The notes below the pieces were generated by a model that saw nothing but the letters and a program-made list of their open reading frames with translations, was not told where the DNA came from and did no database searches. DNA of 64,000 nucleotides from Rhytidiadelphus loreus (lineage: Eukaryota; Streptophyta; Bryopsida; Hypnales; Hylocomiaceae), in assembly GCA_947034895.1 (NCBI GenBank), contig OX344764.1:55409348-55473347 (forward strand). Reading direction: 5' to 3'. How positions within the stretch are numbered: position 1 is the first letter of the stretch; every line of letters starts with the position of its first letter. The position numbers were made by a program, and so were the translations under genes. Below, one piece after another: positions 24,839 to 35,029 of the stretch.

Positions 24839-27144
24839 CCCATCGGCGCCGAGGGTAGTCCTTCAACTCCCACTCATTACATATATAGTAGGGAAAATAT
24901 TAGCATTATGTCTTACAAGACAGTCATCTCTAGAATGAATTGACTTGGACGTTGGTTAATCACTAGTGACGATTTCATAGTAATAGGTCCACGATCCTCC
25001 CCTCGGCGTCGAGGGCAACTATTGGAGTCCAACAGTAGTAAAGATACAACATGATAAATTGAATATCAGACAAGCCTTAGCAAAAATAAATGGTTCTCTC
25101 AGCAATGAAGAATATGGGATGAAGTGTTACTCTAATGTTCATAATACTCCCCTCAGCGCCGAGGGCAGATTCTGGAGTCATTTGACTTTGATACATACTA
25201 GAAATAAAATATCAAGATTAGAATCCCAGACAATCCTATTAGATCACAACAACTAGACCTTTAATAAATTATAGGACACTATGCATTCAAGTTATATCGA
25301 GGATCCTTCCCATCGGCGTCGAGGGAAACTAATGTAAGGATCAGAACTCAAGGGCGGAATCTTCCATCGGCGCCGATGGCAGAAACTCCCTGGACTTAAT
25401 CTTATCAATATTGGATGTCGTCATGAATTTCGTTCGTAAATTTCTGACCTAAACATCAAATGAAAGGTACATTTAGGAATCGTCTAAATCATCTGAGCCT
25501 TTCAATCTTCCATCGGCGCTGAGGATACCTATGAGGACAGTTCCATACTATATTACAGCATATAAAATCATCGGATCATATCATATGTGACATCGAGGTT
25601 GGTTGTCAAAAAATGCAACAAGGTGAACCATACGATTCCTAATCACCGGATCTGACTTATGCAACTGCGAGTGAGCCTTGCCCTCGGCGCCGAGGGTAAT
25701 TGACAGGATTGATGGATTCTAATCTCCATCAATATTACGGAAGCTCCACTCTCTAATAATGCAGGACGGAGAACACAAATTTCTGGTCAGCTAGTGGATC
25801 GGAGCCCATGGATCAGAGACTAGGCTTTGCCCTCGGCGCCGAGGGCAGTTGGCCGGATTGAGGGATTCATGTTTTCACTGCTCTCGGTACTAGCTATCAA
25901 AGAACGAAGGTGAATACGGACTTTTGCAGAGCCACGGCTCATGCACCTCTCGTCCATCATCATGGAAACCACCAGAATCATGAAGGATAATATGAGACTT
26001 CTCATCGTGGAATTTAGCACGAGAATCCATCCTATATCTCATGATACTTCCAAACACTGTCGACCCGCTGTACACATAACCGTAAGGAAATGTCCGAGGA
26101 TTGAGGATACTAAAATTCTAAAGACCCTAATAGTCTTCGAGCACAACTATCCATTTCGGCTTCCTGTACTGGTCGACTGAACTGCCGTTCCGAATCTGGT
26201 AGCCCCCTCTCCATCTACCCCGAAATCTTCAGCATGGAGGTAGGGAAATAGCTGGACCTCAGTTAGGGGTTAAGAACAGACTACACTAGTGTGGAAGGAA
26301 TGAGACGAATCGCTCCACATTCTGGAGTAAGACCGAGCCAAAGAAAGCCAAGACTGTATGTCCGATACGTCGATCTTGTCCTCTCCGAAGCTTTTACCCA
26401 GATTTTGGTACTTTCTGTTTGGCCGGTGTGGCGGCTTGGTGCTCTCTCTTACACTCTCACTGCGGTGAAGGTAATAAAGGTCTTCGTTATGCTTAAAAAA
26501 CCACGAACTACCTGGTGACGAAAAATTTATGATAAGGCAGCATTGTGTGCACGATATGCTTCACTGCGGACATGGAAATAATTTGCCGACCTGCCTATCG
26601 AACATCTCGGGTATCCTTTCAGTATCCTCTCAAGTAAAACTGTTCTTGAATCAATCCCTGAAAAAACAATCAAAACGCTAGGAAAGTAGACAAGATATCT
26701 CGGGAGTGTCATCAGCAGGGACTCTGTCCAAGAACCATCGGCGCCGAGGGTACTCTCCAGGGCATTCTGTTGCTCCACCGCGACTGAGGCAGTCACGCGG
26801 CTTGTACCCCTGCGGAGTTCAGAAATCGTGAATGACGTAACATTTCCTGGTCGAAATCAGTGATAGAAACTAAGCCAGACATCTATTGGCGCCGAGGGTA
26901 CTCGCCGGGTACTCCATCTCGTGGCTCGGTGAAGCGGATTGTCAAGAGGGCAAGCCTCAAGAAATGTTCTCTGTTCAAAAAGTTCGCACTTGACGAAAGG
27001 AAACCACCGGTGCGACAGTAGGATCTACTTCCGTTTTTTGAAATTCGATGCCCCTAATCCCTAGATAGACAGAGGACCAATTCAGATGCCGCGAGCTCCA
27101 GGACATGCCGCTCAGCTCACCATTCTTCCCCTCGGCGCCGAGGG
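24839..27144. repeat. Array of eleven GC-rich palindromes in intron 1
   Basis: Variants of the perfect palindrome CCCTCGGCGCCGAGGG occur at about 24841, 25001, 25151, 25311, 25364, 25511, 25681, 25830, 26735, 26884 and 27129. Copies at 25681, 25830 and 27129 are perfect; 25364 is the perfect variant CCATCGGCGCCGATGG. Most steps are 147-170 bp, and the 905-bp gap is close to six such steps. Sequence between copies is not obviously conserved. Several variants differ by CG-to-TG or CG-to-CA changes, as methylated CpG would decay. The array fills the 2.7-kb first intron of the methyltransferase-like gene. Two further copies are in the transposase intron. A binding site for a dimeric protein is a reasonable inference. 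Confidence 0.85.
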
Positions 27145-27526
27145 TACTTCATCGGAGCTGTATGGTCCCTATACCCTAACTGAAGATCACGATTCAGCAA
27201 GTAACTTCGACCTTACTACTGCACGATTCTGCTTTGACTTTGGCTCTATAGGCCTTCGCTACAGCCCGTCTGTGGAGAATATGACTCCTGCGAACTGAAT
27301 GCTCCGAGAATACAGATCATCAAGACCATCTCACATACGGGCTGAAGGAATCATAGGAACAGAGGAGTGAGAGGATCTGGACATGAGAACTCACAGAGGA
27401 TGTTGATTTCGCGGCCTCGCCTCCAGCTTGAACGTCCACACCCGTCTCCTCGTTGATCTTAGTACTGTCAGATTCATTTTGTCTCACTCCGTGAGCCATG
27501 CTACGGGTCGATGGTTTCCGCGGCAT

Positions 27527-30175
27527 TTCACTTTCTCCCTACAAGATGGTCAAACAGAACAGAAACCCAAGATTGAATAAGCTCATCCTTCAAATATTGA
27601 AGCCACACTCATTGCAAGGTCATACAGCCAAAATTTCTTACCAAGTTCAATCTTCTTGCCCAGTTTCACTGTGGAGCGGAAGCAATGGCGCAAGGCGAAA
27701 GAGGTGGACATTCACTGAAACCCTAGACCCTAAGGTCTTGCGTGGACGAAGAACGGCGAGGAATGAACCCCTGGAGTTGACGGAAGAGGTAAGGTGCTGA
27801 CCCGTTAGATTTGGTCAATGTCCTCTCTAGCTAGGCCATTGACCGTGCGGATAACCGAATTACGAATAATTTCTTCAGTAATTCATGAATATCTTCTTGA
27901 AATTTGTTATAACTTCTGGTATTTTTCCCATAGTCTATGAACATTACCAATTTATCTTAAAAACATCATTAAGTTATACTATTATCATTTAATTAACCAA
28001 CAAATATCCCCTTGGTATTTTCCACCAACTCATTATACAACGTCATATTTTGTAGTAGGAAATATGCATGATGAAGCAAAGAGATTCGTAACAAAAGATT
28101 TGTTTTCTCGTATGTATAAGTAAGTCATTAAGAGGTTTGCATAATATTGATTTTGCTAATGTGCATCTTGGACTTAATTTCTTCCAAACTAAAGGTATGT
28201 TCACACTTGGTGTTAAAGGCATTGTTATCGAGGGTCTTAGGAATGAACTTAGACATACTTCTGAACCAAATTCATATTCCAAACAACACCTCTAACACCA
28301 AGTGTTACCAGACCCTAAAGGACTGTAAATTTGATTTGGATTTGGAATTAAGGTTAGCTTCTCTTAAAGCTCTCATGCTGTGAAAGTGGTCATGATGCAG
28401 GAATACATTTTCGATCCCTCAAATGTACCAACACTAAACATTTCAGGTGGTGGACACTTTTCATTGCCTACATGTTTGAACTTGAAAAATTGGTAAATAA
28501 TTCAACAATGGTCTATAAAATATGGAACATCTTGGGTTAGATGTCAACTCCTACTTTCTTCTTACAGAAATTAACTTTTAATCGTCTGAAGGACTTAAGC
28601 ATTCCCTAAAAGGCAGTCAACTCTAAAATGGTCGCATTAAGAGCAGGTTTCTGTATGCACACTTGCATCTCTCTAAATGGACTATGCCGATTTTGGAAGG
28701 GAACAAATATTTTTTGTATGAACTACGAGTTACGAATCTTAAAAAATAATAATGAGTTACAATTCATGTTCAAAAATCCTATAGTTCAATTTATTTTTAG
28801 ACTAGAGTGATTTTATATGTCGAATTTGACAATTATACACGTCTATTCCATGTTTCTCATTAGTATAATCCAATTCAAGTGATACCTATTTTACAAAATA
28901 AGGATATTGAAGTCAATCACAAGGAGAGTAACTTACGTATGAATGTGACGCTGCTATTACGGTGTTCAACTTCAGCGGACCGTCTTCCACGTTCGATACC
29001 GCATGGAAGATTGCGGTCTTCTTCTCAGCAACACCAGAATCTTCTTGGACACCAAAAGTACAACTTCTCCTTAGAGGTGGCGTTTTTGTTCCTCGAATTG
29101 TTTTGTTTTGTCTCCTAGATCGCTTCAACTCCTTCACAGACGAATACAGTAGTTTGCCCCTCTTTCTCCTCTTCCTATAGGTATGCTGGGAACTACTTTC
29201 AGATATAACTTCTATAGCATGCATGAGACTAATAGAATATATGTTGATATGACTCTATAGGAAATGAATACTAGTCACAGTTACAAAGGAAGTGCATATT
29301 CAACTGTGCACTTCACTGTAATGTCAAACCTTCACATGAACTTCTGAATCCAGCTCTCACTGTGTTCAAATGAATTGCAGGACAGTGACTTCAAACGTAA
29401 TGTTATAGTATCAGTTGATGTAGGTGTTAACGGAATTTGATTTTCAAATAGTCTTTGCCAACCTTGGTAATTATATTGTTCAATATTTGACGGGTCATTA
29501 TTCTCAAGTATTTCTTTACGGCAAGGTACGGTACGTCAAAAATAAGCTAAAATATTCAAAAATCAAAATTAAATACTCTGCCTACTACTAGATTTTTTGA
29601 ATGACATGACAACTTCACCTTAATTGGAGAAATGGTTAAATGCTCTACAATTCGTTTGGAGCATTATTGTACAATGCCAGTACATCTAACCGTCTAAATA
29701 TAGAATTCAATATAGTTGGAGGTAGCCCCCCAAATCTCTAGTATGATACCGTTTATTGATACTTTCCAAAGACACTTCGATGGATGTCTAGGTACGGCTA
29801 CTAGAATTTCAAAATACATTTATGGCTACAAAGAAAGGATTGGTACTTTCACCCAGACCTAGCATATTTGGCAAGCACAATTTAAATGCATCCCGAATCT
29901 TATTTATTAGTTCTGTACTAGACTCCAATGCTTTCAGATAATCCAATTTGAATACACATTTTAGATTTGGTTATAGATCTTCGAAATTAGAGGCCACTGA
30001 CAATATTGCATTCATTGTCACCAATTGGTGACTCAGCATTCAAACGATGATTCATACCCGTTTATTGCATCTACAATGCTTATATAAGAGAAGCCAATTC
30101 AATCTCTTAGTCTTTTCAGAAATACAAGGTTTCAGCTCAGTACTCCCATTCGTACGGTGTCAAATTAGTCTATCA
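27527..30175. promoter_or_regulatory. Divergent promoter region of the MULE genes
   Basis: The two MULE genes point away from each other, so their promoters must lie in this 2.6-kb stretch (or 29,225-30,175 if the candidate exon is real). I see no clear TATA element that I could assign. A short inverted pair CACTTGGTGTTA / TAACACCAAGTG lies at about 28,205 and 28,294. Apart from the candidate exon, no gene is supported here. Confidence 0.4.
28938..29224 (-). CDS. Candidate 5' exon with a basic NLS-like stretch
   Basis: An open frame on the minus strand starts at ATG 29,224 and ends in a strong splice donor (TAC|GTAAGT) at 28,938. The peptide begins MHAIEVISESSSQH and carries YRKRRKRGK and KRSRRQNK, which look like nuclear localisation signals. 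The phase fits a splice to an acceptor (CTTGTAG|GGAGAAAG) just upstream of ATG 27,526, so it could be the true first coding exon of the methyltransferase-like gene. It could equally be a small separate gene or chance. Without transcripts I cannot decide. Confidence 0.35.
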
Positions 30176-33100
30176 ATGGCCTCCATTCGCGCGGATGGCC
30201 ACGAGATTCCACTTGTAGTCCCCCTTTCTGAAGATGGCTACGCTATAGTGTCTTTACACCTTCTCCATGTCCGATTTGGTTTTGTCCAATCTAGTATATA
30301 TGTTGAAGAAGAGGTAATGTCCGATTCTGGCCACATGCAAGAGTATGTCTATATGCTGAAGTTAGAACACTTGGGCGGTCACGTCTGGCACCTTCGTCCA
30401 GGTCGCTATAGAGCTTATGGATTGTCATCTCTCATGTTCGGTGCATCCACAGAGGTCTTACCTAGGCAATCAGACCATTCTACCGTGGATATGCCTCCTG
30501 TTCGGCGTGATATTAGGAATTCTATGGAACATCAGCCTATCGATGTTGCTAGTACTCCCATTCAACTTCTGCGTGTAAAGCAAGAAGTCCCTGACCCCGT
30601 CATAGATATATCTAGTGAGTCAGAGGGAGAGTCCCCTAGTCAACCAAGTTTTCAAACAACGCTTCCTACTAGAGTTCTAGATGATATCCTCAAGACAACA
30701 TCCGGTGTGTATCACACACCATCAGGTAGTCCTGCTTTGTCAACTCATTCCCATCCACCAACGTATCCAACTAGCATAGGGCCGGTTAGTATCGTTGACT
30801 ATCTAAGGAATTTGGCTTCCATTCGCGGCTCTAGGAACGAAATTGCTGCATTACACTACGATTCACTAATCCACCACAAAGTGCAGTATCTTCCTGCGGA
30901 CTTCGATGGAGATGTAGTATTTGAGTTGCCTTCACTTCGTGTCTCATCGTCCTCTTCTGCTGGTGGAAATCTCCAAGGTATGGATAAACGATATGATGGT
31001 CATGCTTGGTGTCGGACAATGACATCCAATATCCACAACCAAGATGGCTTGAAGTTTAGGAAGTCTTCTTGTGCAGGCCATCTAGTATGTAATAACTTGG
31101 AGTGTAACTACCTGAAGCGATCCTCGAAACGGAACGAGACAGAGTGGTGTGGTTATACTAGTGTTCCTTTCTATGTTGGCGCTAATCCTCCAAAAGATTC
31201 TACTATTATTTGCAAAATATGCAAATGTCCGCCAGAGTGTGTTGGTATTTGTGATGCTCGAATATATTATGTTTTTAGTGATACTGCATTCATGACCCGA
31301 GCATGCATTCATTTAGGTAACCATACGCATCCTGTGGCCTCTGGAACATGTAGAGAGTCTGTAGATACTATTTCAGGTCTTATTGCAACCCAAGTTGAGA
31401 AAACCCCTACTGCCACTAACTCAGCTATCGCCCTCGCAGCTAGTAAGCAATTTCTAGACAACCATCTTATACACAACGGTAAAGGCCCTAAGGAGATGTT
31501 GCAAGGAAAGTCGTTAGAGGATGTTATGGATAGGTTCCAAAGACTCAGTTCTCCTAACATCCGTAATATTATTTCCTCCTTCCGTAGTATAGGCAAAGGT
31601 GGGGTCATAGATAGCATCATGAATATGAAACGGAATTTGAAATTTGAATACATCCATGAGAGTGTGTTCCCTGGACAAGGAAAGGAGAAGGTATACTTGT
31701 TTAAAATGTTGGTAGAGGGGCCTGGTAGTGGAGTGGACTTAGTTCGGCGCATGCAACGAGGTGGAGATCTGGAGAATGCATGGCTTATGTTTGACCATGT
31801 CAAACGCGTGAAGGATTGGACAACCATGGCATGCCATGTATATGACACAAGTTGCAGAAAGGTCATGACAATTGCCGTCTGCGACATGCAATCCGAAGAC
31901 ACCGAGATTCAAGCCATCATGTGGAAGTTATTGAATGATGTCATGAGACGCAATGGCGTGCAGAATACAAACTTCAAGGGTTTCATAGCCGATAGTGCAC
32001 AAGCAAATTGGAATGCCGTTCGCATTGTTTATGGTAGTGGGGATTCCAAAATAGAGATGGTGAATCGAGAGCGAACATGTCTTCTGCATTGGAGTACCTC
32101 GTTGCATCGTCATACACAGAAGCTCATCAAACCCGACATGCAACACCAACATACTCGTCTGTGCAAGCAATATAAAGATTCCAAGACCATGGAGGAAGCT
32201 GAGACGCGGTACTTAGCGATTCGTTCTTGGTGGCTATCATCCGGAGCAGCCTCAGAGGAGGCCCTACGTGAATTGGAGTTGTGGCTTGCGTTCTGGCACT
32301 TCCGATATCGCCAATGGGGCGGATTCATGCAAATGGTATTTTAATCTATGTCATTTCTCACCTTATGTCTTGCTTTTAGAACAACTTGCATTTGATAATA
32401 TAAGCTGTAGAGAACCATTTGCATTTCTTGGTATCTATCCCAATAAGTAAACTCGTTCCGACAGACTGATTTTTGATCAATACAATCATTGGGTGAGTCT
32501 TCCCTCGGCATCGAAGGGAGACTTTGCCTCCTACAAGCAATGGGCGATTCTCCCCTCGGCGCCAAGGGGAGAATCTGCCTCCTACTGTAGTGATCAAGAT
32601 TAAAATATACTACGATATTGAACATGTATTAAAAAAAAATTGTGACTCTAATTCGGACTTACGTACGCCTTTTTTTTCTTTCAGGAGTTATATCTCGAAG
32701 AGATGGCAGACATGCCTTCATGCAACCTATCCGAAACAGTTCATAACAAATGGTTGCAGCAATCGGGTAATCGAGGTAATGATTTGTTTGCCGCCACTTG
32801 TGACGACTGCATTCGAGCCTTCATGCAAATGACAAATTATCGTGCGTTCTTGAGCGGGACAACATCAAGGTCAGGGCCCTCGAAAGAAGAGTTGAAGTTA
32901 AGAGGTGCTAGACGCAGTGGCGACCCCAAGAAGATTGCAGAGGCCTTAAATGACCTTCCTGGCTCAAATCATATTGGAACACGTATTCCACATTTAGAAG
33001 GCGAGGAGGTGTTTGGTAGTAGTAAGCGTAAGCTTGACCTCCCAATTGGTTCGGATGGTGATTCTCATCGTCCGGATAAGGTCAACTTCTCTCAGCCACG

Positions 33101-34067
33101 AGTGCAGACCCGTTTTACTTATACACCGACGGTGGCTTCCAATGAACCAGAGGCGCTTGCAAACTCTGTACATGTGCCGCACGTCACGACTGCAATGGAG
33201 AGTGATTGTGATACTTCACAGTGGCATATTGCAAGACTGTTCCATAAATCGAGTTGCAAATGTCATGCCCAACAGAGAGGATCGAACATCCGCTGTGTTG
33301 CCAAAATCGCAAAGGGATCTAAAGGCACTCCAGCCCCGACGTACCGTGGTTGAAAGAAACAATATGGTGGAAACAAGGAGATCATGACCGACTTCTGGTT
33401 CTGTCCAGATGACATTGAACGATGTGTGCGTGGTTCTAAACGCAATTGGGTAATTGACTGGCCCCAAGTACCAGACGTGTGGCCTGTACTAACTAACACC
33501 AGTTTAACTCGCCAAGAAACTCTACTACTGCAAGAGGCTGGTTTTCAACTCCAAGAGCGACCACCTATGTCACCTCGACGTTTATTCACCATGTCAAATG
33601 TTTTTGAGGCTATCCTTTACGATCAGCCTAGTCCTATACATGCGGATTCATATCCAACAACTCGAAGGAGCAAGGGCATTCGACGTATTGCAAATGCTCC
33701 TACTACAGAGCATCGTAATAAATGGGAGAGCGCTGGTAATGTCAAAGGAATGATCTTGGGAGTAACCATGCTCCCCTTGCCTGGACTTGGAGCTATAATC
33801 TCCCTTCAATCTGGAACCGAGCCCACGCAAAAGGTTTATCGAATTACACTTGGCATGTACTCCGAGTGCACTTGCCCTGATTTTGTTGACATGGCCGTCT
33901 CAGCAATTGGTGGCCGCCATCAATACGTTAGTTGCAAACATCTGTACTACTTATTCCGATACTTTTGCAAGATGGACCCGATAGACGATAAATTTATACA
34001 TTCTCCAAGCTTCAGCTTCAATGAAGTGAAGCTCCTTCTCATGAGGGCCGGTATCATCAAGGTTTAG
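30176..34067 (+). CDS. MULE transposase, near-intact but with one TGA
   Basis: Two exons: 30176-32335 and 32685-34067, joined by a 349-bp intron (ATG|GTATTT ... TTTCAG|GAG) that keeps phase. The intended product is ~1,180 aa. I chose ATG 30,176 (MASIRADGHE) because upstream residues look non-coding. Residues ~298-384 form a GCM1/WRKY-like zinc finger (CAGHLVCNNLEC ... CKICKCP ... HTHP). The DDE core shows D540 (MFDHVK), SED, D606 (IADSAQANW) and the MULE-typical CLLH at C635/H638. A C-terminal SWIM finger reads CTC at 33,867-33,875 and CKH at 33,933-33,941. An in-frame TGA at 33,351-33,353 splits the second exon upstream of the SWIM finger. The related copy at 36,531 has TGC there, so the stop probably replaced a Cys codon. 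The enzyme would excise and insert the element in the nucleus; truncated, it is probably inactive. Confidence 0.8.
32502..32569. repeat. Two GC-rich palindromes in the transposase intron
   Basis: CCCTCGGCATCGAAGGGA at 32,502 and CCCCTCGGCGCCAAGGGG at 32,552 are variants of the palindrome arrayed in the first intron of the divergent gene. Finding the motif in introns of both genes ties them to one element and argues for a shared cis function. Confidence 0.8.
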
Positions 34068-34510
34068 AATGAAAGTCTTCAACATAGGTAGAACATGATG
34101 AAGCTTTCAAAGATTCACTTTTGAGGTTGGAAGACTGTAGAGTGCATCTAGATATATATATATAGCTAAAGAAGTATCATTTTCTATTTGGCCATGTACT
34201 ATGATGTTTTCGAGTATTCAATACAGCCTATTTTCAATCTTAGTTTCAAATATTCTACACTCTAGGTCTTTGCCTTCTTGATACATACTTCTACAATTTT
34301 AAAAAGTACCCTGAACTATAAAATGTACTGTGATTATATATAATCACGGATATAGGTCCACGGTAATAGGTCCACAGTAATAGATCTACGGTAATAGATA
34401 GTCAAATTTATTCTTTTCAAAAATTTACTGTAATTTTAAAAATATTGACTATTTGTAGAAATATTATTGACTTTTCTAGAGATTTTCAAATTTCAGAATT
34501 CTATGCTCAC

Positions 34511-34569
34511 ATAATCCCCGCTCAGCGCTCGCAGGCTCATGCTCGCAGGCTCACAATTTAGCACCGCTG
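34511..34569 (-). repeat. Right terminal inverted repeat of the MULE
   Basis: Reverse-complemented it begins CAGCGGTGCTAAATTGTGAG and continues with GCCTGCGAGC words. It is followed by the 10-bp duplication ACTAAACAAA (34,570-34,579). Nine mismatches to the left end over 43 bases, several of them C/T, suggest decay of methylated sites. Confidence 0.85.
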
Positions 34570-35029
34570 ACTAAACAAACAAACAAATTTAATTAATATT
34601 TTGACAATGAGCCATTCTTTCATTACAAAGGGAACATGCTTGAAACAACCCTCCCCTTGCCCCAAATGACATCTAATGATTTGTAAAATATACAAGAATC
34701 CCATTACTTGTGTAAATATTTGCCATGTCAAGATATACTATACTATAAACAAAGAACAACTTCAGATTGCATAAAATTAGATGCCACATTTTACTACTTT
34801 TGGACTATTCAATGAATTCTAGACAAAACATTTGGAGATCTTTTGATAATAACATCGAGGGATCCCTGATGTTTCTATAGATCTCTCAATGTTTTGCCTA
34901 GATCTCTAGATGTTTTGTATTATTTCCTGATGACTAGTTTTTTCTTTCTTGATGACCATTAGTAATTTTGGACTTTTTAGAGTGCAAAAGGAATTAAATG
35001 TGGCATTTAGGGATTCATTTTCATCTTGT

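Larger units (their letters stand above)
19912..27526 (-). pseudogene. ParB-like / DNA N4/N6-methyltransferase-like gene in the MULE
   Basis: Eleven exons on the minus strand: 27526-27395, 24674-24031, 23942-23805, 23672-23478, 23381-23163, 23039-22804, 22696-22006, 21910-21099 (interrupted), 20930-20654, 20540-20333, 20182-19912. All have GT-AG borders and phases agree except at lesions. The product would be ~1,100 aa. Exon 2 holds FVCDGNHRLLAW, like the ParB/Srx fold motif GHxR. Exon 7 is a Lys/Glu-rich coiled-coil-like linker. Exon 8 has IALIVADMPEG where DNA methylases have DPPY, followed by DDGALILFYPL. Exons 9-10 give VVDCTAATGASIHACR...HIVALEEDKAIF, matching motif I of beta-class N4/N6 methylases, which follows motif IV as in that class. 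Some phage and bacterial proteins join ParB and methylase domains. Lesions: TAG 24522 and two compensating frameshifts in exon 2, a frameshift in exon 3, TAG 23487, and a 468-bp hAT MITE in exon 8. Activity is doubtful even in intact copies because DPPY is altered. Confidence 0.65.
18911..34569. mobile_element. 15.7-kb Mutator-like element with cargo gene
   Basis: The left end begins CAGGGTTGCTATTTTGTGAG. The right end, reverse-complemented, begins CAGCGGTGCTAAATTGTGAG. The terminal 43 bases match at 34 positions and are built of repeated TGTGAGC / TGCGAGC words. Immediately outside lies a perfect 10-bp duplication ACTAAACAAA (18,901-18,910 and 34,570-34,579), within the 9-11 bp expected for MULEs. 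Inside are a MULE transposase gene on the plus strand (30.2-34.1 kb) and a multi-exon ParB/methyltransferase-like gene on the minus strand (19.9-27.5 kb or to 29.2 kb). They are divergently transcribed, with their 3' ends towards the two termini. The perfect duplication suggests fairly recent insertion; the ends have diverged from each other. The size is large for a MULE. Confidence 0.85.
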
